From Streptomyces sp. LUP30 (lineage in GTDB: Bacteria > Actinomycetota > Actinomycetes > Streptomycetales > Streptomycetaceae), in assembly GCF_001746365.1 (NCBI RefSeq), contig NZ_MJAJ01000041.1, positions 18,919 through 82,918 on the forward strand: a stretch of 64,000 nt of DNA, read 5' to 3'. Positions 31,777 through 39,419 of this stretch are shown one piece after another. How positions within the stretch are numbered: the first letter of the stretch is position 1; each line of letters starts with the position of its first letter. The notes under the pieces were generated by a model. That model was not told the DNA's origin. It made no database searches and saw only the letters and a program-made list of their open reading frames with translations. Both the position numbers and the translations under genes were made by a program.

Positions 31777-33084
31777 ATGGGTCAGGGCCAGCAGGAGACG
31801 GTGGCGACGAGTCTCGCGGGCGCCGTCAGCGAGGGGATCAGCGCCTCCCTCGCCCCGGTCGACGCCGAACTGGACCGCCGCTACCCCGGAGACCCCGGTA
31901 CCCGTCAGCCCGTCCACACCGTCTACGTCCCCGGCGACGTCTTCGACGCCGACACGATCCGCAGCTGGGGCGACCGGGCTCTCGCGGCCCTCGACGAGCA
32001 CGCACCCGACGCGGCCTCCTTCGCCGCCTGCCTCGGCCTGTCCGACGAACTCGCCGAGCCCGTGTACACGCGCGTACGGGCCAAGCTGGAGCGCGAGCCG
32101 GTGGAAGACCTGCGCGTCGACTTCGAGGACGGCTACGGCCCCCGCCCCGACGCGGAGGAGGACGCGGCGGCCGCCCGGGCGGCCCGGCTGATCGCCGAGG
32201 CCTACGCCAAGGGCGTCGCGGCCCCCTACATGGGCATCCGTATGAAGTGCATGGAGGCCGCGGTGCGCGACCGAGGCATCCGCACGCTGGACGTCTTCCT
32301 CACCGGTCTGGCGGAGGCCGGCGGACTGCCCGACGGACTGGTCCTCACCCTGCCGAAGGTCACCTATCCCGAGCAGGTCACGGCGATGGTCCGGCTGCTG
32401 GAGGCCTTCGAGGAGGCGCGCGGGCTGGACGCCGGACGGATCGGCTTCGAGATCCAGATCGAGACCAGCCAGGCCGTCCTCGCCGCCGACGGCACCGCGA
32501 CCGTCGCCCGCATGATCCAGGCGGCCGAGGGCCGGGCCACCGGACTGCACTACGGCACCTTCGACTACAGCGCCTGCCTGGGCGTGTCCGCCGCCCACCA
32601 GGCCAGCGACCACCCGGCCGCCGACCACGCCAAGGCGGTCATGCAGGTCGCCGCGGCCGGCACCGGCGTACGGGTCTCGGACGGCTCCACGAACGTCCTG
32701 CCGGTCGGTCCGACCGCGAAGGTCCACGACGCCTGGCGACTCCACTACGGCCTCACCCGCCGCGCCCTCGCCCGCGCCTACTACCAGGGCTGGGACATGC
32801 ACCCCGGCCACCTCCCCACCCGCTACGCGGCCGTCTTCGCGTTCTACCGCGAGGGCTTCGCGCAGGCCGCCGAGCGCCTGTCCCGGTACGCCCACCGGGC
32901 CGGTGGCGACGTCATGGACGAACCCGCGACCGCCAAGGCCCTGAGCGGCTATCTGCTGCGCGGCCTCGACTGCGGCGCCCTCGACCTCGCCGAGGTGACC
33001 GGCGCGACGGGACTGTCCCGGACCGCCCTGGAGGGCTTCGCCGCACCGCGCCGCGGAGATCTGACGGCCTCGGCGTCGTCGTAG
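31777..33084 (+). CDS. DUF6986 aldolase/citrate-lyase-like protein
   Basis: A 435-residue protein of DUF6986, a family distantly related to HpcH/citrate-lyase-type TIM-barrel enzymes. The barrel motifs include DLRVDFEDGYG (about 108-118, carboxylate metal site), GIRMKCMEAAVR (about 154), LPKVTYPEQV (about 190), GFEIQIETSQAVL (about 225) and GLHYGTFDYSA (about 258). In this genus the gene is often near purine/allantoin catabolism genes, but none is adjacent here. ATG 31777 has GGAGGGTG upstream; an in-frame ATG at 31732 would overlap the operator. A strong terminator follows. Confidence 0.8.
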   Translation: MGQGQQETVATSLAGAVSEGISASLAPVDAELDRRYPGDPGTRQPVHTVYVPGDVFDADTIRSWGDRALAALDEHAPDAASFAACLGLSDELAEPVYTRVRAKLEREPVEDLRVDFEDGYGPRPDAEEDAAAARAARLIAEAYAKGVAAPYMGIRMKCMEAAVRDRGIRTLDVFLTGLAEAGGLPDGLVLTLPKVTYPEQVTAMVRLLEAFEEARGLDAGRIGFEIQIETSQAVLAADGTATVARMIQAAEGRATGLHYGTFDYSACLGVSAAHQASDHPAADHAKAVMQVAAAGTGVRVSDGSTNVLPVGPTAKVHDAWRLHYGLTRRALARAYYQGWDMHPGHLPTRYAAVFAFYREGFAQAAERLSRYAHRAGGDVMDEPATAKALSGYLLRGLDCGALDLAEVTGATGLSRTALEGFAAPRRGDLTASASS

Positions 33085-33122
33085 GGCGCGAAACCGGGAG
33101 CGCGGGCGAGTGGGGGAGCGGG

Positions 33123-33160
33123 GGTGACCGGCCGGGCCAGGAACGCCCCGGCCGGTCACC
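33123..33160. terminator. Bidirectional terminator
   Basis: A perfect 14-bp stem (GGTGACCGGCCGGG, 33123-33136, with its complement at 33147-33160) and a 10-base loop, located between the convergent DUF6986 and VOC genes. Confidence 0.85.
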
Positions 33161-33216
33161 GCTGCCGCAGGCAACGGCCGCCGTCCATGGGCCGCCGCTC
33201 CCGCTCCAGCAACTGG

Positions 33217-33642
33217 TTACCGCTGCTGTGCGTGCTGTGTCTGCGGTGTCTGCTGTGACGTGGGCACGGCGTACGGGGTGGTGATGATCTCCATCCCGTG
33301 GCCCGACGGATCCATGAAGTACAGGCCCCGGCCACCGTGGTGATGGTTGATCTCGCCCGGCTGCCTGCGGTGCGGATCCGCGAAGTACGTGATCCCGGCG
33401 CGCTCGATCCGGTCGAAGGCGGCGTCGAACTCCTCGTCGGAGACGAGGAACGCGTAGTGCTGCATGACGATCGACTCCGCCGGGACGGTGGCGAAGTCCA
33501 GGGTGACCTTGTTGCTCGTGCCGACGGGAACGAACGGGCCCCACTCGGCTCCGACTTCGAGTCCCAGGATGTGGGCGAGGAATTCGGCCGACTCCCTGTT
33601 GTCACGGGAGTGGACGATGGTGTGGTTCAGCTCGACTGACAT
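33217..33642 (-). CDS. VOC-family dioxygenase-like protein
   Basis: A 141-residue VOC protein. Metal-ligand positions can be seen as His in ELNHTIVHSRD, His in QHYAFLVSDEEFD and Glu in GHGMEIITTPY, the type I extradiol/glyoxalase pattern. The segment NHHHGGRGLYFMDPSGHGME is the common closing motif of this class. The protein ends in a Gln/Thr-rich tail. The substrate is unknown. ATG 33642 is preceded by GGAGG at ten bases; the frame's extension to 33684 lacks a family counterpart. Confidence 0.82.
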   Translation of the reverse strand: MSVELNHTIVHSRDNRESAEFLAHILGLEVGAEWGPFVPVGTSNKVTLDFATVPAESIVMQHYAFLVSDEEFDAAFDRIERAGITYFADPHRRQPGEINHHHGGRGLYFMDPSGHGMEIITTPYAVPTSQQTPQTQHAQQR

Positions 33643-33731
33643 GTGTGGAATGCCTCCGCTGGGCAGACTCACGGGCGCCTCCATGCCTCACCCGGTCGGT
33701 GACCGACACGCGACGCCGTCCGGTCACACTA

Positions 33732-34469
33732 CTAACGGACGCGCAGATGTTCCAGGCCGGAGGCGGTCACCAGATTCTCCTCCGCGAACAACCGTGTGCC
33801 CTGCTCGCACAGCCGCGCGTCGGCCCGGGCCCGGCGGCAGAACTCCTCGGGCGTCTCGCCGAACAGCTCCCTCAACGCCGGCGATCCCGAGAGGAGTTCG
33901 GAGATCAGGGCACGCTGGCCGGGGTGGCTGCGCGGGACGCCCGAACCATCGTGCAGAACACCGTGATGATTCACGTAGGCGAAGGTGTTGAGGAGCGCCT
34001 CGCCGTCCTCCAGCTCGACCCGGACCTGCGGCGCGGGCAGCAGGACCCGGTCGTAGTTCGGCTCCGTCGCGTCCAGCGTGGCGAGTTGGTCTCCGTCCAG
34101 CCAGATGACGAACAACCGGCTCGCGACGCCCGGAGCTCTGACGGGGGAGGCGGAGACATAGCCGAGGCGGGAGATGTGCGCCGACACGCCCACATCGATG
34201 CCCGTCACGCGTGCCCGCACCATCGGGATGGGCGAGACGACGTCGAACTCGGCCATCTTGTGCCGCAGTTGGGCCGGGCTGGCGTTGGAGCCGACGGCCA
34301 CCACCGGGGTCCGGCCGGGATGCGAGAGGCGCTCCAGAGGCAGCAGCTCGTCCCCGTCGAGCAGCCCGGACCCGCTCGGCCAGACGCCGGGGTAGCTCAG
34401 CGGGTGGTCGCGGGGCGCGTCGGCCAGGCCCAGCGCCTCCAGCGTGCGGTGCCCGTCGCGGGCGTCCAC
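33732..34469 (-). CDS. Hypothetical protein, GGCT-like fold
   Basis: A 245-residue soluble protein that I cannot assign firmly. The motif VVAVGSNASPAQLRHKM (about 56-72) resembles the substrate-loop signature YGSN....QL of gamma-glutamylcyclotransferase-like folds, and the central beta-rich part (VRARVTGIDVG, GYVSASPVRAPG, LDGDQLATLDATEPNYDRV) suits that fold, including a Glu in DATEPNY. The C-terminal 60 residues are helical. The start is seven bases after the LacI-family stop, so the gene is very probably translated from the LacI transcript. Its function in that context is not known. Confidence 0.65.
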   Translation of the reverse strand: MDARDGHRTLEALGLADAPRDHPLSYPGVWPSGSGLLDGDELLPLERLSHPGRTPVVAVGSNASPAQLRHKMAEFDVVSPIPMVRARVTGIDVGVSAHISRLGYVSASPVRAPGVASRLFVIWLDGDQLATLDATEPNYDRVLLPAPQVRVELEDGEALLNTFAYVNHHGVLHDGSGVPRSHPGQRALISELLSGSPALRELFGETPEEFCRRARADARLCEQGTRLFAEENLVTASGLEHLRVR

Positions 34470-34476
34470 GGCCGGC

Positions 34477-35514
34477 TCAGTCCGCCGGCGGCAGTTCGCC
34501 CGAGCCGCGGGTGATCAGCCGGGTCGGCAGTTCGATCCGTTCCGGGACGAGCAGCGTGCCGTCCAGCTGCCGGAACAGACGCTCGGCGGCGGTACGGCCG
34601 AGCGCGGCCGCGTCCTGCGCGACGACGGTGACCCCCGGCTGGAGCAGGTCGGCGAGTTCCAGGTCGTCGAAGGCCACCAGGGCGGTCCGGCGGGCCTGCT
34701 CCGCGAGGACCCGGATCACGGTGACCGTCACCCGGTTGTTCCCCGAGAAGACCGCGGTGACCGGCGCGGCCCCCGACAGCATCTCCTCGGCCGCGCGGCG
34801 CACCCGCGCCGGCTCCGTGGTGCCCAGGGACATCCAGGCGTCCGCCACGGGTATCCCCGCGTCCTCCATCGCCGCGCGGTAGCCGCGCAGGCGCTCCGCC
34901 GCGGTGTGGATGCGCGGCATGTCCCCGATGAAGCCGATCCGGCGGTGCCCCTGGGCGACGAGGTGGGCCACCCCCGCGCGGGCGCCGCCGAAGTTGTCCG
35001 ACAGCACGCAGTCGGCGTCGATCCGGCCGGCCGGACGGTCGACGAACACCGTGGCGACCCCGGCCTTGATCTCGGGCTCCAGATACCGGTGGTCGTCACC
35101 GGCCGGGATCACCACCAGGCCGTCGACCCGGCGCGCGCACAGTGCCAGTGCCAGTTCCTGCTCGCGGTCCGGGTCCTCGGCGCTGGAGCCGTTGATGAGC
35201 AATGCGCCGTGCGCGCGGGCGACCTCCTCCACCGCCCGGCTGAGCGGCCCGTAGAACGGGTCGGCGAGGTCCTCCAGGACCAGGCCGATGCTGGCGGTGC
35301 GGCCTTTGCGCAGCACCCTGGCGCTGTCGTTGCGGCGGAAGCCGAGCGCGTCGATGGACTCCTGGACCCGGCGTTCCGTCTCGGGTGTGACCCCCGGCTC
35401 GCCGTTGACCACGCGGGACACGGTCTTGAGGCCGACCCCGGCCCGCGCGGCGACGTCCTTCATCGTGGGACGGTTGCCGTAACGGCTCTCGGGGCGGCGC
35501 TGCGTCTCCGGCAC
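34477..35514 (-). CDS. LacI-family transcriptional regulator
   Basis: A 345-residue LacI/GalR-type repressor. The helix-turn-helix is MKDVAARAGVGLKTVSRVVNG (starting about residue 19), the hinge helix follows, and the periplasmic-binding-protein-like sugar domain has IGLVLEDLADPFYG, VDGLVVIPAGDD and ATVFVDRPAG, AVFSGNNRVTVTVIRVL. It probably senses a sugar or sugar derivative. GTG 35514, with AGGA nine bases upstream, gives a short 18-residue N-terminal extension; ATG 35460 at the HTH is an alternative. It is divergent from a ROK sugar kinase gene, the likely target, and precedes a GGCT-like gene by seven bases. Confidence 0.9.
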   Translation of the reverse strand: MPETQRRPESRYGNRPTMKDVAARAGVGLKTVSRVVNGEPGVTPETERRVQESIDALGFRRNDSARVLRKGRTASIGLVLEDLADPFYGPLSRAVEEVARAHGALLINGSSAEDPDREQELALALCARRVDGLVVIPAGDDHRYLEPEIKAGVATVFVDRPAGRIDADCVLSDNFGGARAGVAHLVAQGHRRIGFIGDMPRIHTAAERLRGYRAAMEDAGIPVADAWMSLGTTEPARVRRAAEEMLSGAAPVTAVFSGNNRVTVTVIRVLAEQARRTALVAFDDLELADLLQPGVTVVAQDAAALGRTAAERLFRQLDGTLLVPERIELPTRLITRGSGELPPAD

Positions 35515-35634
35515 GATGCTGTGTCCTGTCCTGTCGTCCGCGGGAGGCCGGCCTGCTCGCCGTCCGGTCGATCTCGCGGAGGGGGATGCGGTGCCCCAGG
35601 GTTTGTATGAGGATGTGGCGTCGAGCATAGAGCC

Positions 35635-35650
35635 TGGACAACGTTGTCAG
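35635..35650. promoter_or_regulatory. LacI operator between lacI-like and ROK genes
   Basis: TGGACAACGTTGTCAG contains the perfect 12-bp palindrome GACAACGTTGTC (35637-35648) with the central CpG typical of LacI-family operators. It lies in the 229-base divergent region, and the adjacent AGCATAGAG on the minus strand (TATGCT) may be the -10 of the regulator. Confidence 0.65.
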
Positions 35651-35743
35651 ATGCGGGAGAGACTGTCCACCGCAATCCGGCCCGCGTCCCCCAACCGCTG
35701 GACCGGCCAGCCGTTTTCTGGTGGACGGGGAGAACCCAGACTG

Positions 35744-36688
35744 ATGCACACCGACCTAGTCGCCGCGCTCGACATCGGCGGCACCAAGATCGCCGGAGCG
35801 CTGGTGGACGGCGACGGCACGATCCTGGCCCGCGCGCAGCGCCCCACGCCAGCCCAGGAGGACGGCGAGACCGTCATGCGGGCCGTCGAGGAGACGCTGG
35901 GGGAGTTGACCGTGTCACCGCTGTGGGAGCGCGTCCATGCCGTCGGCATCGGCAGCGCCGGTCCGGTGGACGCCTCCGCCGGCACCGTCAGCCCGGTGAA
36001 CGTGCCCGGCTGGCGCGCGTATCCGCTGGTCGACCGGGTCCGGGCGGCGACCGGGAACCTCCCGGTCGAGCTGATCGGCGACGGCGTGGCGATCACGGCC
36101 GCCGAGCACTGGCAGGGTGCGGCCCGCGGCCACGACAACGCGCTGTGCATGGTGGTCTCCACGGGCGTCGGCGGCGGCCTGGTCCTGGGCGGTCGGCTGC
36201 ACCCCGGCCCCACGGGCAACGCCGGCCACATCGGCCACATCAGTGTCGACCTCGACGGCGATCCGTGCCCGTGCGGGGCGCGCGGCTGCCTGGAACGCAT
36301 CGCCAGCGGTCCCAACATCGCCCGTCGGGCGCTGGAGAACGGCTGGCTGCCCGGGCCCGACGGCGACGCCTCGGCGGCCGCGGTGGCCGCCGCCGCCCGT
36401 GCGGGCGACCCGCTCGCCCTGGCCTCCTTCGAACGGGCCGCCCAGGCGCTGGCCGCCGGCATCGCCGCGACGGCGACCCTGGTCGAGATCGACATCGCGG
36501 TGATCGGCGGCGGCGTCGGCAAGGCGGGCGAGATCCTCTTCGCCCCTCTGCGCCGAGCCCTCCGCGACTACGCGACCCTCTCCTTCGTGCAGCGCCTGAC
36601 GGTGACGCACGCGCGGATGGGGACGGACGCGGGACTCGTGGGAGCGGCCGCGGCCGCACTGGCGCGCGGACCGGCGGCGGGCGTCTGA
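35744..36688 (+). CDS. ROK-family sugar kinase
   Basis: A 314-residue ROK kinase, the class of ATP-dependent glucokinases, N-acetylglucosamine and N-acetylmannosamine kinases. The ATP-phosphate motif is ALDIGGTKIAGALVDGDG (residues 8-25), the second ATP motif is STGVGGGLVLGGRL, and the zinc-binding ROK signature is HISVDLDGDPCPCGARGCLE (quoted in part, CPCGARGC) with three Cys and a His. It lacks the N-terminal HTH of ROK repressors, so it is an enzyme. ATG 35744 is chosen for its family-normal N-terminus; GGGGAG is 13 bases upstream, which is a little far. Probably regulated by the divergent LacI protein. Confidence 0.9.
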   Translation: MHTDLVAALDIGGTKIAGALVDGDGTILARAQRPTPAQEDGETVMRAVEETLGELTVSPLWERVHAVGIGSAGPVDASAGTVSPVNVPGWRAYPLVDRVRAATGNLPVELIGDGVAITAAEHWQGAARGHDNALCMVVSTGVGGGLVLGGRLHPGPTGNAGHIGHISVDLDGDPCPCGARGCLERIASGPNIARRALENGWLPGPDGDASAAAVAAAARAGDPLALASFERAAQALAAGIAATATLVEIDIAVIGGGVGKAGEILFAPLRRALRDYATLSFVQRLTVTHARMGTDAGLVGAAAAALARGPAAGV

Positions 36689-36702
36689 AGAACCCAGAAG
36701 GA

Positions 36703-36742
36703 ACGTTCCGGTCCGCCGCTCCCCGAGCCGGGGCCGGAACGT
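36703..36742. terminator. Nested terminator hairpin
   Basis: ACGTTCCGG (36703-36711) pairs perfectly with CCGGAACGT (36734-36742), with an inner CCCCG-AGC-CGGGG stem. It lies between the convergent ROK kinase and ADP-ribosylglycohydrolase genes. Confidence 0.75.
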
Positions 36743-36759
36743 CGATCTCTGGCCCGGGG

Positions 36760-37695
36760 TCAGTCGGTCGTCGGAGTCGGGGCGGTGGGGGCCGTCCAGC
36801 CGCTCCAGGTGGGGATGGGCTCCTGGGCCTGGCGCCAGGCGGACGGGACGGCGCTCGTTCCGGTGCGGGCCGCGACCACTCCTCCGGCGATGGCGCAGGT
36901 CGTGTCACGGTCCCCCCATCCGCCCACGGTCTGCCACAGGGCCTCGGTGAGGTCGTCCAGGTGCCCCGCCGCGGACCAGAGGGCGAACGGCACCGTGTCC
37001 GGAGCCGAGATCAGCGTCCCCGAGCCCAGCACGGACGCGGCATGGCGTACCGAAGTGTGCCCGGGCAGACCCGCCGCCACCAGCAGCCCGGAGCGCACGT
37101 CGCCGTCCGGCACGTGCGCGGCGACCTCCCGCAGGAACGCCTCCCGTGCCGGGGCTTCCGTGCCCCGGCCCGCGGCCGCGAGCGCGGCGGCGACCGCGAC
37201 CGCCACCGCGCCCGCGACCGCCTCCGGGTGGGCGTGCGTGGCCAGCGCCGACAGGCGGGCCTGCTCCCGGGCCGCCGTCAGGTCGTCGCGGAACCAGGCC
37301 CCGAGCGGGGCGACCCGCATCGCCGCGCCGTTGCCGTAGGAGCCCTGTCCGCCGAACTGCTCGGTGGTCACCGCCCGGTGGTCCTCGCCGTCGGCGACGC
37401 GCCGCAGCACGCCGTGCATGGACGGGCCGTACTTGCGGCCCGGGTCGCGGCCGTACTCGGCGGCGAACTCCCTCGCGAGGTCGTCCGGACGGACCTCCCC
37501 GTGCGTCGTGAGATGGGCGAACAGAACGAACGCCATCGCCGAGTCGTCCGTCCACGGCCAGGGCGCCGGACGCGGCTCCCGGGCGGCCCACAGCGCCTCG
37601 GCGGGCTCGTCGGAGCGGATGAACCAGCTGTCGCCGAAGGCGTCGCCGATGACGAGCCCGTCCAGGCTGGCGTGGGCGTGTTGCGGACCGGTCAT
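36760..37695 (-). CDS. ADP-ribosylglycohydrolase family protein
   Basis: A 311-residue hydrolase of the ADP-ribosylglycohydrolase (DraG/ARH) fold. The two metal sites are seen as PWTDDSAMAFVL (TDDS, about 49-60) and WGDRDTTCAIAGGVVAA (D-x-D-T/S, about 265). Such enzymes remove ADP-ribose from proteins, for instance Arg-ADP-ribose in DraG, but many ARH relatives have other glycosidase or phosphatase roles. No ADP-ribosyltransferase is adjacent. GAGGAG upstream supports ATG 37695. Confidence 0.85.
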   Translation of the reverse strand: MTGPQHAHASLDGLVIGDAFGDSWFIRSDEPAEALWAAREPRPAPWPWTDDSAMAFVLFAHLTTHGEVRPDDLAREFAAEYGRDPGRKYGPSMHGVLRRVADGEDHRAVTTEQFGGQGSYGNGAAMRVAPLGAWFRDDLTAAREQARLSALATHAHPEAVAGAVAVAVAAALAAAGRGTEAPAREAFLREVAAHVPDGDVRSGLLVAAGLPGHTSVRHAASVLGSGTLISAPDTVPFALWSAAGHLDDLTEALWQTVGGWGDRDTTCAIAGGVVAARTGTSAVPSAWRQAQEPIPTWSGWTAPTAPTPTTD

Positions 37696-37839
37696 GACAA
37701 GGCTCCTCAGAGGCAGTGCGATCACGGCATTCTGGCCGCGGGCCTCTTCGCCGCGCGAACGGATTACCGGATCACGCAGATCGGGCGGATCAGGCGGATC
37801 GAGCGTGACTCCGCGCGCGTCCGCGCAGTTGATCCGCAC

Positions 37840-38034
37840 ATGAAGAAGCGCAGCATGCTCGCCATCGCCTCCCTCGCCACCGGCTTCGTCGTCGCGGCGA
37901 TCACCCCCTCGCACGGCCTGGGCGCCGAGGACCTCGACAAACTGAACGTCGGCGACACCCTCAGCGCGCTCGATCACACCGTCGCCAGCGACAGCCTGGC
38001 CGTCGACGACGACGCCCTGGGGCAGAACGACTGA
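37840..38034 (+). CDS. Small exported protein
   Basis: A 64-residue protein with a signal peptide (MKKRSMLAIASLATGFVVAA, residues 1-20, then ITPSHG) and an acidic mature part rich in Asp and Leu (LNVGDTLSALDHTV, SDSLAVDDDALG). Similar short exported proteins are common in Streptomyces but I know no function. No Shine-Dalgarno sequence is evident. The leader contains a short direct repeat (GGCGGATC, near 37778 and 37787). The gene is divergent from the ADP-ribosylglycohydrolase gene. Confidence 0.6.
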   Translation: MKKRSMLAIASLATGFVVAAITPSHGLGAEDLDKLNVGDTLSALDHTVASDSLAVDDDALGQND

Positions 38035-38174
38035 CGGGCCGCCTCCCGGTCAGCGCGCCGGCGCCCACCGCGAGGGCGCCGGCGTCGTCGCGTTCGTGCG
38101 CCCTCAACGGGAACTGGTTTCCGTGGCAGGGTGGAGCGGGCAAGCCTCAGGGGGCCAACAGAAGAGGGGGAACC

Positions 38175-39218
38175 GTGACCGTCGTCTGGATCAACGGCGC
38201 GTTCGGTGCGGGGAAGACCACCACCGCACGGGAAGTGATGGACCTGATCCCGAACAGCACGCTCTTCGACCCCGAGGTCATCGGGGCAGCGCTCCCGCAT
38301 CTGCTGCCGGCCAAGCGCCTGGCCGAGGTCGGCGACTTCCAGGACCTGCCGATCTGGCGCCGGCTGGTGATCGACACGGCGGCCGCGCTGCTCGCCGAGC
38401 TGGGCGGCACCCTCGTCGTTCCCATGACGCTGTTGCGCGAGGAGTACCGCGACGAGATCTTCGGCGGTCTCGCCGCTCGCCGGATCGCCGTCCGGCATGT
38501 GCTCCTCGCTCCGGCGGAAACGATCCTGCGCGAGCGAATAGCCAACCGGGAGATTCCCGCGGACCTCCCCGACGGCGAGATACGCATCCGCCAGTGGTCG
38601 TACGACCACATCGAGCCCTACCGGGCCGCCCTCGCGACCTGGCTCACCGCCGATGCCCACCCGGTCGACAACGGCGCCCTCACCCCGCGGGAGACGGCCG
38701 CCCGGATCGCCGAGGCCGTCGGCAGCGGCGCCGCGGCCGAGTGCGACATCGTGCAGACCCCCGAGCCCACCGCCGAGACCGTGGCCGCCGGCGTGCTCCT
38801 CTTCGACGAACACGATCGCGTGCTGCTGGTCGACCCCACGTACAAGCCCGGCTGGGAGTTCCCGGGCGGCGTGGTGGAGCCCGGCGAGGCGCCCGCGCGC
38901 GCGGGGATGCGCGAGGTGGAGGAGGAGACCGGGATCCGGCTGGCGGACGTGCCCCGGCTGCTGGTCGTCGACTGGGAACGCCCGGTGCCCCCCGCCTACG
39001 GCGGCCTGCGCCTCCTCTTCGACGGCGGCCTGCTCGACCCCGCGGCCGCGGCCGGCCTCCTCCTGCCGGGACCCGAACTGCGCGCCTGGCGCTTCGTCAC
39101 GGAAGAGGAGGCGGCCGATCTCCTCCCGCCCGTGCGCTACGAGCGGTTGCGCTGGGCGCTGCGAGCCCGTGAGCTCCGGTCCGCGCTCTACCTGGAGGCC
39201 GGCGTTCCGCAAGGCTGA
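38175..39218 (+). CDS. P-loop kinase-NUDIX fusion protein
   Basis: A 347-residue fusion. Residues 1-180 form an AAA/kinase-like P-loop domain with Walker A GAFGAGKTTTA (residues 8-18), a LFDPEVIGAAL switch-like segment, and a Walker-B-like VVPMTLLREEYRDE region; it resembles small-molecule kinases of the tunicamycin-resistance-like/AAA_33 type. Residues 200-347 are a NUDIX domain with the box GGVVEPGEAPARAGM followed by REVEEETGI (about 235-258; G-x5-E-x7-REUxEExGU is intact). NUDIX enzymes hydrolyse nucleoside diphosphates linked to other groups. The fusion suggests a paired phosphorylation/hydrolysis on one substrate, by inference. The GTG... start is ATG-equivalent at 38175 with GAGGGGG nearby. 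Confidence 0.85.
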   Translation: MTVVWINGAFGAGKTTTAREVMDLIPNSTLFDPEVIGAALPHLLPAKRLAEVGDFQDLPIWRRLVIDTAAALLAELGGTLVVPMTLLREEYRDEIFGGLAARRIAVRHVLLAPAETILRERIANREIPADLPDGEIRIRQWSYDHIEPYRAALATWLTADAHPVDNGALTPRETAARIAEAVGSGAAAECDIVQTPEPTAETVAAGVLLFDEHDRVLLVDPTYKPGWEFPGGVVEPGEAPARAGMREVEEETGIRLADVPRLLVVDWERPVPPAYGGLRLLFDGGLLDPAAAAGLLLPGPELRAWRFVTEEEAADLLPPVRYERLRWALRARELRSALYLEAGVPQG

Positions 39219-39419
39219 GCCCGCCCTCCCGCGCGGACATCGCTGCCCCGGAGCAGGATCTGCCCCGGGCAGGACCTGGTGACAGGACCGTCCCGCGACA
39301 GGATGTCGGCGAAGCACCGCTCGCGCATCCGCCCGCCCCCACTGGCCTGTCCGCCTGCACCCGCCGGGCGCGCCCGTCTGCGTCGTCCAGGGTGCGAACG
39401 GGCGGAGGACAGGGGGCGG

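Noticed and set aside
34477..35514. The LacI gene as the regulator of the pectate lyase operators
   Set aside because: It lies 29 kb away beside a ROK kinase with its own palindrome (GACAACGTTGTC), which differs from AGCGCT sites; no evidence links them.
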